The notes under the pieces are model-generated. The model saw only the letters and a program-made list of their open reading frames with translations. It was not told the origin of the DNA and made no database searches. DNA of 64,000 nt from Rhabditoides inermis (Eukaryota; Nematoda; Chromadorea; Rhabditida; Rhabditidae), in contig CAWZYM010000271.1 in NCBI GenBank assembly GCA_963966185.1, forward strand, positions 184,001-248,000, in the 5' to 3' direction. This document shows, piece after piece, positions 44,037 through 61,800 of the stretch (positions are counted from its first letter, which is position 1; each line of letters opens with the position of its first letter). The position numbers and the translations under genes are program-made.

Positions 44037-44344
44037 TCATCGTCCGTACATGGCTCCGACCGGCATTCCACCCATTCCTCCTATGCCCATCCCTCCCATT
44101 CCACCCTGTTGGAAGCCACTAGAAGTCTGCTGGAAGGAGGACTGCTGGAATCCGCCACCCTGTTGAAAACCTCCCACATCTGAAACAAGACATTCTCTCT
44201 CTCTCTCTCTCAATTTCTCTTCTCCAAACACTCTTTACCATTCTCACCTCCGACTCCTCCCATATAGGGTCTTCCGTATCCAGGATAGGGCTTGCCAGAA
44301 GCAACGGCAAGAAGAACAACAATGACACGAGCGATCAACTTCAT
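44037..44344 (-). CDS. Small secreted Gly/Gln/Met-rich peptide
   Basis: Two exons, 44248-44344 and 44037-44179, give 240 nt (79 residues) in phase. Residues 1-17 (MKLIARVIVVLLAVASG) form a clear signal peptide. The mature part starts KPYPGYGRPYMGG, followed by repeated GGFQQ-type units and a GGMGGM tail ending MYGR. This resembles nematode low-complexity secreted peptides (neuropeptide-like or antimicrobial GY-rich types), but no proven family motif or dibasic processing site is present, so function is not assigned. It lies 443 bp upstream of the RabGAP start, on the same strand. Confidence 0.75.
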
Positions 44345-44789
44345 AGTAGATGGTGGCTGCTGTTCCACTCCGCTCTCTCCTTTTATAGGTGTTTCTCATT
44401 CCGGCTATTCATTGTTTTCGAGTCGCCGCACTGTCTTATGTGTACAGTCCAAGTGAGCGAACACGGGATATTGTGTGTGGAAAGGAGAGAGTAATAGATG
44501 AACATTTTGAAGGGTCAAAGTTTGTTGAAGACTACCAGAAAGACTTAATACTGAGACAAGAACGGAAGCGTGGTGAACATACGGGGCATTCGGTACTTTC
44601 TTGTAAGAAATAACATAAAATCAGTTTTACTATAGAGAAAACATTCATTGTTCTGATTCTGAATGAGAGTAACTGTGGTTGGAAAAATAAAGTCATTCAG
44701 TTTTCATTATCTTACCATTGATATCACAAATGTATGTAGTTGCATTTGTATAGTATATATGTTAAAGACTCGGTTACGCAATTTGAAAG

Positions 44790-44995
44790 CATTTTACATC
44801 AACTTTTTCAATAAAACATACACCCGCGGAACCACTTGCTGTTACTGACGTGTGCCCCGCATTTGGAACGAGTTGCCGTGCGCCGTAAGCTGTGACGTAG
44901 TGGCCGTCGAGGAATTCAAACCCTGTGATCGCTTTTGGAAGAAAAGAGGCTTTCAGCACAGCGTTCGGTACCGTTTGCGTAATGTGGTAACGCAG
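44790..44995 (+). mobile_element. Relic of a LINE reverse-transcriptase C-terminus
   Basis: The frame from about 44,850 encodes RVPRIWNELPCAVSCDVVAV followed by EEFK...FWKK, matching the conserved C-terminal R-x-x-x-x-WN-x-LP signature of non-LTR reverse transcriptases. The upstream sequence (INFFNKTYTRGTTCCY) is in another frame, so at least one frameshift is present. It is a degenerate 3' fragment with no intact domain. Confidence 0.6.
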
Positions 44996-45489
44996 TGACG
45001 GAATTGTGTCGTTTTGTTTTTGGTAATCTTTTCATGGGTGTTTCGCACTGGGTAAAAATACTGTAGCTTTGAAGAGATGGGGGCGAGCCCTCATTGAATT
45101 GAACACCACGTTGGCTTTCACCCGACGCTCGACACTTTTCAAACAAACGTGTCGCGTTTCCAAAATACCAGAAGATTTTTCCTTGTTTTGAAAGAGATCT
45201 GTTCTTATTAGCGTTGTTGCACACTGTTCGTTTTTTTTTAGCTTATGTAAACGATTTCTGTGTACCAATGAAATTGAGTTTCATTCTTTCTGTGTATTCA
45301 CACTTGCTTATTCTTGTTTGTTGCCCCGAGGCAAAAGCCCCTCCCTTCACAACCTAGCAAATACGAATGAAACACGGAACAGAAAATGCAAACAATGGGG
45401 CGCAGACAGGAGCTTCCCGACATTGCTATGGGGCCGATAGAATGAGATATTTGTTTTTGTCGTTTATGTCACTACCTCACAGATTCTCT

Positions 45490-45675
45490 CACATCACCAC
45501 GTGGCGTAGTGGTAACGCTCTCGCTTAGGAAGCAGCGGTCGGCGGGTTCGAATTTGGCAACCCACGCACAATTTTGTCTGATAACATTTTGTCTGATAAC
45601 ATTTTCCGAAGGGAAGAAGTCTCTCGTGAAAGAAAGTGGAAATCATTTGCGGGCTCACGGCGGATTATCTGCGGA
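45490..45675 (+). mobile_element. tRNA-derived SINE-like repeat, copy 2
   Basis: The head CGTGGCGTAGTGGTAACGCT continues to GGCGGGTTCGAATTTGGCAA, then a body with a duplicated TTTTGTCTGATAACA unit and GTCTCTCGTGAAA. The head and these body motifs are shared with 2,755-2,940. In this copy the anticodon region CTCGCTTAGGAAGCAGCGG is better preserved. Confidence 0.6.
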
Positions 45676-46473
45676 ACACCCAGTAGAGAAAAGTTCTCAG
45701 GGGCGGGCAGCGCAACGCGACCGCCACGCACGCGATTGGCGCGCAGGCGGCCACGTGAATCAGGCGATTCGCCCAATGGGCGGCCCATACGGCTGACGTG
45801 TCCCTTCATTTACATATCTGCCCGCAGGCCGCAGCGCGCGCGACAGATGCGCGGCGCGGCGTCCCGTCCCTGAGAAAAGTTGTTCCGCGAAATGGCGATT
45901 TAGGGCACCCGTGGGGCTCACTATATACTGTTCAAACAATTTACTTAGAAATAGAAATAAAAAAGAAAATCGAGACGTATTTGGGCTCTTCCAAACACAG
46001 AGTATACCGACCGAGGCAAAGACAACATATGTATGTGTACAAAGATCTTTTTCCACAAAATACAGCGCTTTTACAACGTGTTACGTGGGAAATAAACAAA
46101 AGGCGCTGTGAAGATACGAGGTGAAGATCCCCAGGGAGATCGAATAGGGTACCTCAGTCGCTTTCCCCAGCCCTCATCGGCCCTTTGACGACCGCTCTTC
46201 CTGTTTCCGTCATGCTGAAAAAAACACTGGATGTCATCACACTGAAAACGGAAAAAAGTTGAGAAATGCACTTACGCGAACACGGGAGAGACACGAAACG
46301 AAGAGAGTGCGGAGTGAACCATGAATCTATTTTTGAACAGAAATTGTTACTATTTCATTCGAATCTCAGAGTGTAGATTACCTTTAAACAAAAACGCACA
46401 ACGAGATACATGAAACCGTTAGAAGTATAAAAATGCTACGTCACAGCACCATCTACGGACTCAAGAACGGAAC

Positions 46474-46725
46474 TCAAGACGTCCGACCGAACCCGACACC
46501 CTCTGCTGACGTTGTCGTAATCCAAAAGGGAACGCAACAATGAAATCGGAGACCGAGCAACGCACTCTGCTTCGTGCGAGACATCGCGACGCCGTCTTTG
46601 CCCAGCACCCCGAACACCTCGTCGGGAGAGGCCCTTGTGCAAAGGTACCTACAAAAGTTAGATTTGTAAGTGACAGAGGGAGAGAGGAGAGTGAATGAGA
46701 GAGAGAGAGGGGGGGGGGTGAGTGC

Positions 46726-46758
<33 letters not shown>

Positions 46759-47296
46759 ATGGAGAGAGATAGAGATCGGTGAACGACTTCTTTCCGGCGA
46801 GTCGCACTCCGTTCGTGTACGCCTCGCGCTGATCGTCGAACAGTCTGTTGAGTGCCGCGTACTCGTCGGCCGTTGCCTGAATGTTGCGGTGAGCTTGTTG
46901 TCAGTGCAACAAAGAGGTCGTCAGTATCGAAAGAGGAAAGTCAGTATCGAAGGGAGTTTCGCAGAGACTGACCGCCATTTTAATCTGAGGGCTCAGAAAT
47001 CACTCTGGACATCATGGTATGGCCAGCGGCATCTGCTGCGGCGGGGCGATCGTGGACAAAAGAAGTTGCGCTACCGCGGTGGTTTGGCGACCACCCTGAC
47101 ACGTTGTCAGCCGATATTGTCGTTGTTCACATGCAGTTTCATGTGTGAAGCCTTGCTCGTGGTGTGATACATTTTCATAGAGCGGCACTCACTCGGACTG
47201 CAGTCTGCGCGCGCACCGATCCATCCGCTGGGTCCACGATCGCCCCGCCACTGCAGATGCCGCTGCTCAGAAGATCATCCACGTACTGCTGATAGC
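46474..47296 (-). CDS. Profilin-like gene (5' end and 3' end uncertain)
   Basis: Three minus-strand exons join in phase: 47193-47296 (YQQYVDDLLSSGICSGGAIV), 46788-46876 (ATADEYAALNRLFDDQREAY, then NGVRLAGKK) and 46474-46648 (YLCTRASPDEVFGVLGKDG, then VAMSRTKQSALLG). The series Y-VD-LL / GAIV-GSV / GVRLAGKKYLC / GV-SRTKQ follows the profilin fold, an actin- and poly-proline-binding cytosolic protein of about 130 residues. The first exon with the ATG was not found (it should end in phase 1), and the last frame reaches a stop at 46,474 without the expected final helix; a further 3' exon may exist. The sequence is diverged from typical profilins. Confidence 0.6.
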
Positions 47297-47800
47297 CTGA
47301 AACACACTGACGTCAGCATCTCAAATCAAAATCAATTCAAAATCGATCCGGTATCACATTATGTGATCGTAACTCGAACATCAATTATTGAATACATCCT
47401 CCTCCTCTTCCTCCTCTAACGTGAGCCTTTCGACTCATCATTGTTGTAGTAGAGTTGACGTCTACGAGTGCGCTCCTCGTACGCTCTCTCAGTGTGTGTA
47501 GGGAGAGTTATAGAGGCAGTTGACTCTGGTTGCGAGTTCACGAACCAGCGCAGAGAGCAGTCAGCGAGCACAGCAGAAGCAGCGTTTTCATTGCGGCACA
47601 CGATGCTATTGAACCGCTTCTGTGCGCGTTTATAGACCTTCATTTTTCCGACTCATCAATGTTGAAACATTTTTCGACTTCGAAGCTCGGTGTGTTCTGT
47701 CTCTGTGAACGATTGCGATAAAAAAAATGTATCAGAAACTAGTTGTTGGGTTTTGGTTTTCGGCTAGAGAATGACACCAGACACCACGATTTTTAAATAA
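47297..47800. other. Region upstream of the profilin-like gene
   Basis: Likely contains its promoter and first exon. A minus-strand frame with a signal-peptide-like start (MKTLLLLCSLTALCAG, near 47,595) hits a stop at once unless spliced. I see no complete gene. Confidence 0.35.
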
Positions 47801-47824
47801 TGCAGAACTTAGCAATATTGCTGA

Positions 47825-48175
47825 AAAAAAGCGCTTTGCTCTCAGGGTAGACTGTCAGAAGAAGGGGGCGAAGTATCTCCTCGAGTGCACTGTCTGCGGA
47901 GATAAGTACGTTGGGCAGACGGGTCGACCTCTTGAATTGAGGGTGCACGAACATGTAAATAGAAGTAGTGGTATCATTACTTTTCACAGCGCTGATCCAG
48001 CAGCACACCCTCACATCCCTTGTACATTCACTGTCCGCATCCTATCCACTCACCCGCACCCCAAGCAACGGTCTATTGTCGAAGCCATGGAAATTATGTT
48101 TCGCAAACCGGTCCTGAATCGGAAAGCTGAATGTGAGCTTAAAACAGCGGTGGCAAAGGGCGATAAGATTACCTA
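47825..48175 (+). mobile_element. GIY-YIG endonuclease fragment of a Penelope-like retroelement
   Basis: The frame encodes KYLLECTVCGDKYVGQTGRP, then LELRVHEHV, and further on RSIVEAMEIMFRKPVLN. The paired ECTVCGDKYVGQTGR pattern is the GIY-YIG endonuclease with its preceding Cys motif found at the C-terminus of Penelope-like elements. The matching reverse transcriptase is not in the window, and the frame runs into a CT microsatellite (48,203-48,247). It is most likely a 3' fragment of a dead element; another GIY-YIG protein cannot be excluded. Confidence 0.65.
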
Positions 48176-48179
48176 TGAT

Positions 48180-48198
48180 TCACCCATGTCTCTCGTGC

Positions 48199-48252
<54 letters not shown>

Positions 48253-49444
48253 CTCCCGGTCTCTCGCTCGTATGTGTCATCCGGACAAGGTGTGGGTTTG
48301 AAAAATAAGTTTGGTGCAATTTGGTTCAGTTGGAACCAAGTTATTAAAGTTTCTATAGTTTTCCTGTTGGAAATTGGTAGTTTTGAACACTTTATTGATC
48401 ATAAATCACTTAGTTTTTGAGATATCGTAAACAGCCCACGACAATCGATGGGTCGTATACGGACCGAAACACCCTGAAAATTTCATTGCATTTTGAAATG
48501 TCTGAACAGAGTTATTAGCTGTGGAAGATGCTCCGATCTGCTTCATTTGACTTGTGAATGACCCTCATTTCCCTAAAATCAGACCGCGAAGCTGTCGAAT
48601 GGGCTTGCTTGAACCTATATTGCGCGGCTAGATGCGATGAAATGATGTCTAGAAAATATGCGACGAGATGGCTTTGTTTTTGTTTGAGTGTGAGTTATGG
48701 TATTTATGATTTGCCCACCCACTGTAGACGACGCGTCGATGGTTGGCATGCACTCTTCTTCTTTGTTCAGTCGATTACCCCGGTGTTCCGGCAGGCGCCT
48801 TTTGGACCTTTGGTGCGCGCTCGCCGCTCGGTTGGCGATGGATTTTCGCGTCGTAGGCAAGCAAGCGTAAAGAAACATTGACTGTTTGTTTTCTGTATGA
48901 AATAGTTTCTGTGTACATTTTTTGTACCTTTTTAGACTGAAAGTCCGCATTTTTAAAGTGATGCGGTGACTATTAGTAGTGAGGTGAGGTGAGGTGAGAA
49001 TCGAATTCCCATTTCATGCCATTTTGAAAGCAAATACGGTTGAGTGATTTTTTTAGAAACATAAGAGTAAACAGAAAAGAGCAAAATTCTGTCTCTAAAA
49101 AGTTGTTGTCACCACAGCGAAGACGTGACAGTAGACAAGCAAAAACGGTTGAATGATTTTTTTTAGAAACAAGAGAAGAGAGCAGAAGAAAGAGAAATTC
49201 TGTCTCTAGAAAATAGTTGTTGAGTAGACAGCAATGCTGTATGCAAGAAAACAGATAATCGTAAATAACAGTAAATCGTACGAATCTGAAACAGAACAGA
49301 AGAAATCAATTGAAATCAACAGTAGCCATCAAAGTTTTTATTCGAACACATGCATCGATAATGTTGGCGTGATCGTTCAACGATTCTAAAGAGCAATAGG
49401 CGCAGTCGGGTAGGGAAGTCAGTGGGGTCGGGTAGATGGCTCGC
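48180..49444. other. Gene-poor stretch
   Basis: Holds a (CT)n tract at 48,203-48,247, a GGTGA tandem repeat near 48,980-49,000, and two diverged copies of a block of about 110 bp near 49,030-49,120 and 49,125-49,225 (GGTTGA-TGATTTTTTTAGAAAC to TTCTGTCTCTA-AAA). An open frame near 48,560-48,880 has no recognisable protein. Confidence 0.5.
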
Positions 49445-50648
49445 TCAGAAGACGCCGCCTCCGGGCTTCTCCCAGTCGTAAGGGAACTCCTGAACGCCCA
49501 TCGAAGTGAACGCCTGACGCATCTGAGCGTAGATCTGAGCGTACGGAGGAGCGTCGTAGAACTGAAATGGAGCAGGTGAGGAGAAGAAGAATAAAAGAGA
49601 AGGAGGAGGAGGAGAGAGAGAAGGAGAAGAATACATACCTTGAGGGCATCGAGCTGCTGGGTGATAGGGATCAGCTCCTTGGGACATCCGTTGAACAGCT
49701 CATTCAGTCCAGGCATCTGGTGGCAGCGCTTCTTGTACTCTCCCACCTGCAAGAGTACTGTAGTCTACCGTATTCCTAATGTCTACCGTACCTGGTTCAT
49801 GTCCTGAATGTTCTTCCAGGGAAGGGCTCCGACAGTGAGCTCGACCTGCATGTAGACCCATGTCTCGACGTCGTCCTTGCGACACAGCTCCCTCTGCAGA
49901 TGGCAGGAGATGGGCGCGTAGCGGACAGTTCCGCGGAAGCCGGCGGCCGCGCGCGGTTTGCGGATCACGCCAGTGTCGTTGGTACTTGCGGCACATTCCG
50001 AAGTCGAGCACGTACACCTTGCGAAGCTCGTTCAGCTCCTGACGGCCGACCGTGTAGTTTCCGGGCTTCACATCCCTGTGCAGGTATCCGATGTTGTGCA
50101 GATCCTCCAGAGCTTCCAGCGCCTGGATTCCCACTCCGATCGCAGATCCCATCGACAGATGCTCGCCCGTACCCGCCTTGCGAAGATCCTACAACCTATA
50201 CGGTACGAGCAGCGAGTACGGTACAGTACAGTACCTGAAGAGACTTTCCGACGAGGGTCATGACGACATAGTTAAAGCTTCCGAAGCGTCCCTTATCCTC
50301 GATCTTGCAGAAGTGACGTCCGCCCTTCTTTCCCAGCTCGGACAACACAACTACCTCCAGTTTCAGCACCTACAACAATACGGTAGACTACAGTAGTTCC
50401 GGGATTCCCAAAGTACCTGGATCTGCTCGTTGCATCCCTCGACCTTGAGGGCGTACTGGCCAGTGGGGTCGGAACACTTGTAGACGGCACCGAATCCTCC
50501 CTCTCCCAGCTTCTTGTCGATCATCCAGCGATCGACCTGCAAGCGGCGGCGTCAGAAAGAGGAGGGAGGAGGCAGAAGGAACAGGAGCAGAAGGGGATCA
50601 AGGGCGGACCTGGGTGCCAGGCTGGATCTGCACGAGTTCAGCAGCCAT
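49445..50648 (-). pseudogene. Casein kinase 1 (TTBL-type) gene with a one-base frameshift
   Basis: Six exons: 50610-50648, 50417-50536, 50235-50369, 49792-50188, 49639-49746 and 49445-49561, from MAAELVQIQPGTQ to a stop at 49,445. Kinase features are all present: glycine loop LGEGGFGAV, ALKVEG (ATP lysine), HRDVKPGN (catalytic loop), LDFGMCRKY and GFRGTVRYAP. The total is 916 nt, one base too many for an open frame. The break is in exon 4 near 49,979-49,983, where one extra base (TACCAAC instead of TACAAC on the coding strand) separates CRKY from NDTGVIRKP. Without it the protein would be about 304 residues, the usual size for the expanded nematode CK1 families, many of them male-germline. 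Everything else is intact, so a sequencing or assembly error is as likely as a true pseudogene. Confidence 0.85.
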
Positions 50649-51326
50649 TTCGAGAACGACGACGACGGAATGTCCTCCGCGCGACCGGCCGGCCCGTTTT
50701 TATCCCATCCGAAAAGAAAGGGAAATGCAATCGTGTATGGAAACGAAACAAACGCAATGGAAAAGACCGGTTACTGATTGACCATATATTGTAATTCACT
50801 TTGGATCAAGCAGCACTCGTTTCTCATGTTTATTTCATTTTCCAAACTGTTTCAACATATGTGCGCAGTCACAAACACTGATCTCTACAGTAATCCGAGG
50901 CGAAGCTAAGCAGTGGATTAGACACGCTCTCAATGCAATCGAGGTGAGTGCTGGCACACCGCCCCTTCAAGACTCGCATATTAAAGCCCGAGAGCGGTGC
51001 TATTCGGCATTCCACCCGTCGTACCGAAGTGTTAGTCAGTCATCGCGGACAACCACAGTAAATGCGCCAGCGCACAGTAAGTTGTATTATGCATTGCAAA
51101 CTACGAAACTACGTTGTTTCGTCAACTACAAAAAATAGACTACACAACTATTTCAAATAAAAAAGGAAGATACATTCCGGTTCTAGTGACTCCACTTATG
51201 AGCACTATCGAAAAGGGTCAAAGCCAGAATGTGGCCAACTAAACCCCTCGCAAATAATTGCCGTTGACCGAGCATCGTACGTATTGTTATTCAGGTTGGA
51301 AAGATCGCAACAACCTCCCTACCGCA
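50649..51326. other. Divergent intergenic region
   Basis: Lies between the divergently transcribed kinase and guanylyl cyclase genes, so both promoters should be here. No gene or repeat was recognised. A short stretch near 50,940-51,140 is open in one frame without a protein signature. Confidence 0.5.
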
Positions 51327-58133
<6,807 letters not shown>

Positions 58134-58835
58134 TAATTTTTTGTTGAAATGTCTTTTGTGTACTTACGATTGTTTTGTTGTGCTGTGTAGATGGTTATGC
58201 ATAATTTTGTCGACGAATTTATGCGCCTGAGCTAGTGACTCAAATTATAATTATAGTAGGGTAATCACTGTACCGTCCCGGCTTAGTTGGGGATTGTTGT
58301 GCAAGATTGTCAGATTGTAGTCGATAAAGATGATTGATATTGCAATTCAAAAGCGGGCTCAAACACGACGGATTATTGTCATCATTATAACGATTTAGAG
58401 AAATTTGTTACAGTTTACACTGTGCCACGCATAAAACAATTACCGAAAAACAATACCCACTTCTGCCAGGAGGTGGCAACTGTATGAAATCAGACGAAAA
58501 TAATTAGTGCTGATAACATCAAGTTCCCCTTTCATATTTTCGAAACTCAAAATGTCGATGCTGTGGAGCACTTTTCACGCCGCGCTTTCTCGCCACCCCT
58601 TCAACGCGCGCAACACAAACATCAAACTAGTTGTTTCTGTTTCTGCTCTCTCAAAGTGATCAACGCGCACACATACACGCAGACACTCCTCTCGCCATGT
58701 GTGCATGTTCACCATTCATCGATTCTGCTGCCATAAAACATCACGCGCTGAACAATCGCATATTATTGTACTTTGTGAAAAAAAACCGCTGTCTAATAAA
58801 ACCGGCGGCGCGCCCGACCTTGACAGTCATTCGCG
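58134..58835. other. Intergenic region before the acid phosphatase
   Basis: No gene or clear repeat. It lies between two genes on the same strand and is AT-rich up to about 58,550, then more GC-rich just upstream of the phosphatase ATG, as expected of a promoter region. Confidence 0.5.
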
Positions 58836-61800
58836 ATGCGCGCACTGCTGCTGCTACTCATTCCCTGCATCTACGCAACGCAACTCGTTGTGCCCACTGT
58901 GTCTGTGAGCAGAGATCCGGCGACGACTCTGATAATCTGGGGCACGCGCCACGGCAACCGCAACCCGGCCGCCTACATCGTGCCTGATGCCGAGAGGACG
59001 TGGGGCCACCAGGGACCCAACGAGCTGACCGAGGTGCACTGACAGTACTCTATTCTTCGCTGTTGTGATTGATTGTATGGAGTGAGGTTCATTGTCTGTA
59101 CGTGGTGTTTTCTGTAGATCGGTGAGAGACAGGCGGCCGCATTCGGTCGTGCACTCCGCACCTTCTCTTCCGGTATGTTGACTGGGGCGGCGGGAGAGAC
59201 TGACTACTACACCAGCAGCGCCAACAGAACCAAGTTCACCCTAGAGGTATGTACTGATGTTATCTCTGGTTCGATATCGAAAAGATTAAATCTGTTGTCT
59301 GTTTTGTGTATTGATGCACCGATCACTTTCAATTCAGCCCGGTCGCCCGGTGCACAGTATTTTGAGATTATATCGGATTACGTGAATTCATCGAAATAAT
59401 TCGACGTTTCACGAACGTAAAAACACAAAACAACCGGAAATTGAGAGTAAGAGTAAGGGAGATAGAAAGAGAGAGAGAGGGGGAAGATGAAAGAGAGAGC
59501 GAGAGAGAGAAAGAGAGAAAGAGAGAAAGAGAGAGAGAGAGAGGGAGAGAGAAAGAGAGAGAGACAGAGAGAGACAGAGAGAGAAAGAGAGAGAGAGAGA
59601 TTTCGTTCAGGCAGTGGTGCGTGCTTTCTCGCCGAACGCTTCGACTGTTCCGGTGACCATCAACGATTCTCTGTTGCGAGCCTACTCGCTGACTGATTGC
59701 CCCGCCGTCGTCAATGGTGAGTGCGGGGTATCGATAATGAATGCGGTTGAAGTAGCGGTCAGTCTCTCCCCAACACTCCCGAATGCCCTCGAAACACTCC
59801 CGAATTGCCTTTCGAATCGCCCTCGAAACACTCCCGAATTGCCTTCGGAATGCTCCCGAACACTCCCGAACACTTCGGAATGCCTTGCTATCCCTTCGAA
59901 ACACTTCGGAATGGCTTTCGAAGAGACTGACCGCACCGCATTCATTTTCCATACGAAACGAACAGTCACCTTACTATTTGCTGCCATTTGCGAGAGCGCG
60001 CGGCGCGACACTATAGGAACAGGCAGACGCCGATTACGCATGAAGTTGCGGTCAGTCTCTTCGAAACACTCCCAAAAGCTCTCGAAAAACATCATAGTTG
60101 TCTGATTTTAGCGTGGCGGGCGATCAACGACGAGTCGCTGTACAACTTGCGCGCGTCGCGGCGACAGAACGCGGCCGTGCTGGAGTACGTCGCCACGAAC
60201 ACCGGATGGAACAACACACTCGAGCAGGCGGCCAATGTGGCAGACAACCTACTCCAGATTGTACGCTTTTCTGTTGTTGTTTTTGTTTGTATATACGAAA
60301 TAGTTTATCGATCAAAACCAGTGAAATTGATCGAGCTAAAATCAAAACTAGGCGTTCTTCAACGCCTCCTATCCGTCGTGGATCGAGTCTCCGACGCTGG
60401 ACGGCTACAACAAGAGCCGGCTGGTGCAGGAGATTCTCAAGTTCGGTGAGTGAGAGAGCAGACGCTAAATGACAGGGCTTGACGCTTGATTTCAGCCGAG
60501 GTGCCGCAGATAGCATGCGCACAGCACCAGCCGTGCCGAGAGGTGGGTCACAGAGATTAAAGTTGTAACGACCGATATCAACTGACATGGAGTGTCGTTT
60601 AGGTCACAGAAGCCGATGGTGACCAAACTGATATCAGAGATACCCTAGGAGGTCACTAGTCGAAAACCGTTTCAAATCCACATGACCGGCCATACGTTTC
60701 GAGATATTTACGTTTCAAGTTCTGGAGTTGAAACGTGTGAATAGCTTTTGCGGCCTGTCACTCTATTCACGCGAGCTGTGAAACAGCGGTGGTGGCCTAG
60801 TGGATAGAGCGGTCGTCTGTCTAGCGGCAGATTGTGGGTTCGCACCCTGACGACGCACTTCATTTTTCCGATTCTCTCCGGACTTGTACTTTTTGGTGAC
60901 GATTGGGCAGTTGGTAGAAAACTCCTCTCTTATTTTTTTCAAATCGAACGGTCATGTGTATTGTTGAAGGCTAATAACAAAAATGTTTGCGATCTTCAAA
61001 CTTGATTTTAAAATTTGAAAAAAAATACCGACGAAGGATTCAACATGATCGCCTCACCATGCGTGACTCCAACCGTTCGAACCAAAAAGTACAAATCCGA
61101 ACAGAATCGGCAAAATGAAGTGCGTCGACAGGGTGCGAACCCACAACCTGCCGCTAGACAGACGACCGCTCTATCCACTAGGCCACCACCGCTGTTTCAC
61201 AGCTCACGTGAATAGAGTGACAGGCCGCAAAAACCATTCACACGGTTTAGCTTCAAAAAATGAAACGTAAATATCTCGAAACGTATGGCCGGTCATGTGG
61301 ATTTGAAAACGGTTTTCGACTAGTGACCTCCTAGGGTATCTCTTATATCAGTTTGGTTACCATCGGCTTCTGTGACCTAAACGACACTTCATGTGAGTTT
61401 TTTCATGGTATTTGTAATCAATGTGTGGATGTTGAAATTTGGCATTTTTTGTCAGTCGGAGTCTCTCTGCGTTCGAAAAGAAAAGTAATAATGGATTTCT
61501 TTCTCTCTCTGTTTTTTTACACGGCGCGTTTTGTCATGTCAAACTCATGTCAAACAGATCTTTTGTGATTGTAAAGGTGCTCCACAATAAGACGTTCAAC
61601 TGTTCTCGTTGAATTACTCGAGCCTTGTTCGTTGCAGTTGATGGCTGGCCGCTGGCTGTGGACGATTTTTGACCAGCTGGACAGGGCAGCCAACGCCACC
61701 AGCGACAAGAAGATGATCGGATACGCATCGGTCAGTTCACGCGGAAACCATGCTTTCACAACACCTATGAACGGTTTTACAACGTCGGTAAAACCACTAC

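Larger units (their letters stand above)
44345..46473. other. Gene-poor stretch with transposon relics
   Basis: Between the small secreted peptide and the profilin-like gene. It holds a LINE reverse-transcriptase relic (about 44,790-44,995) and a SINE (45,490-45,675). The rest (44,390-44,780; 45,000-45,480; 45,680-46,470) shows no gene, although a GC-rich patch near 45,700-45,900 contains short open frames without protein signatures. Confidence 0.5.
60585..61394. mobile_element. Second type of foldback element with tRNA-like sequences
   Basis: An 810-bp element in phosphatase intron 6 with inverted arms of about 313 bp (60,585-60,897 and 61,081-61,394; coordinates sum consistently to about 121,979). 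The centre is about 180 bp with no open frame. Outer ends read ACATGGAGTGTCGTTTAGGT and its near reverse complement. The arms differ from the 5.76-kb element, yet again carry one tRNA-like sequence each, pointing to the centre. The arms have several single-base differences (for example GTTGAAACGTGTGAATAG against the other side), so this insertion is older than the other family. Confidence 0.85.

Noticed and set aside
44389..44613. Open frame upstream of the secreted peptide
   Set aside because: No recognisable domain, no start context and no continuation by splicing.
48558..48881. Cys/Arg-rich open frame near the Penelope-like fragment
   Set aside because: Tested as a further part of the retroelement, but no reverse-transcriptase or GIY-YIG motif is present.
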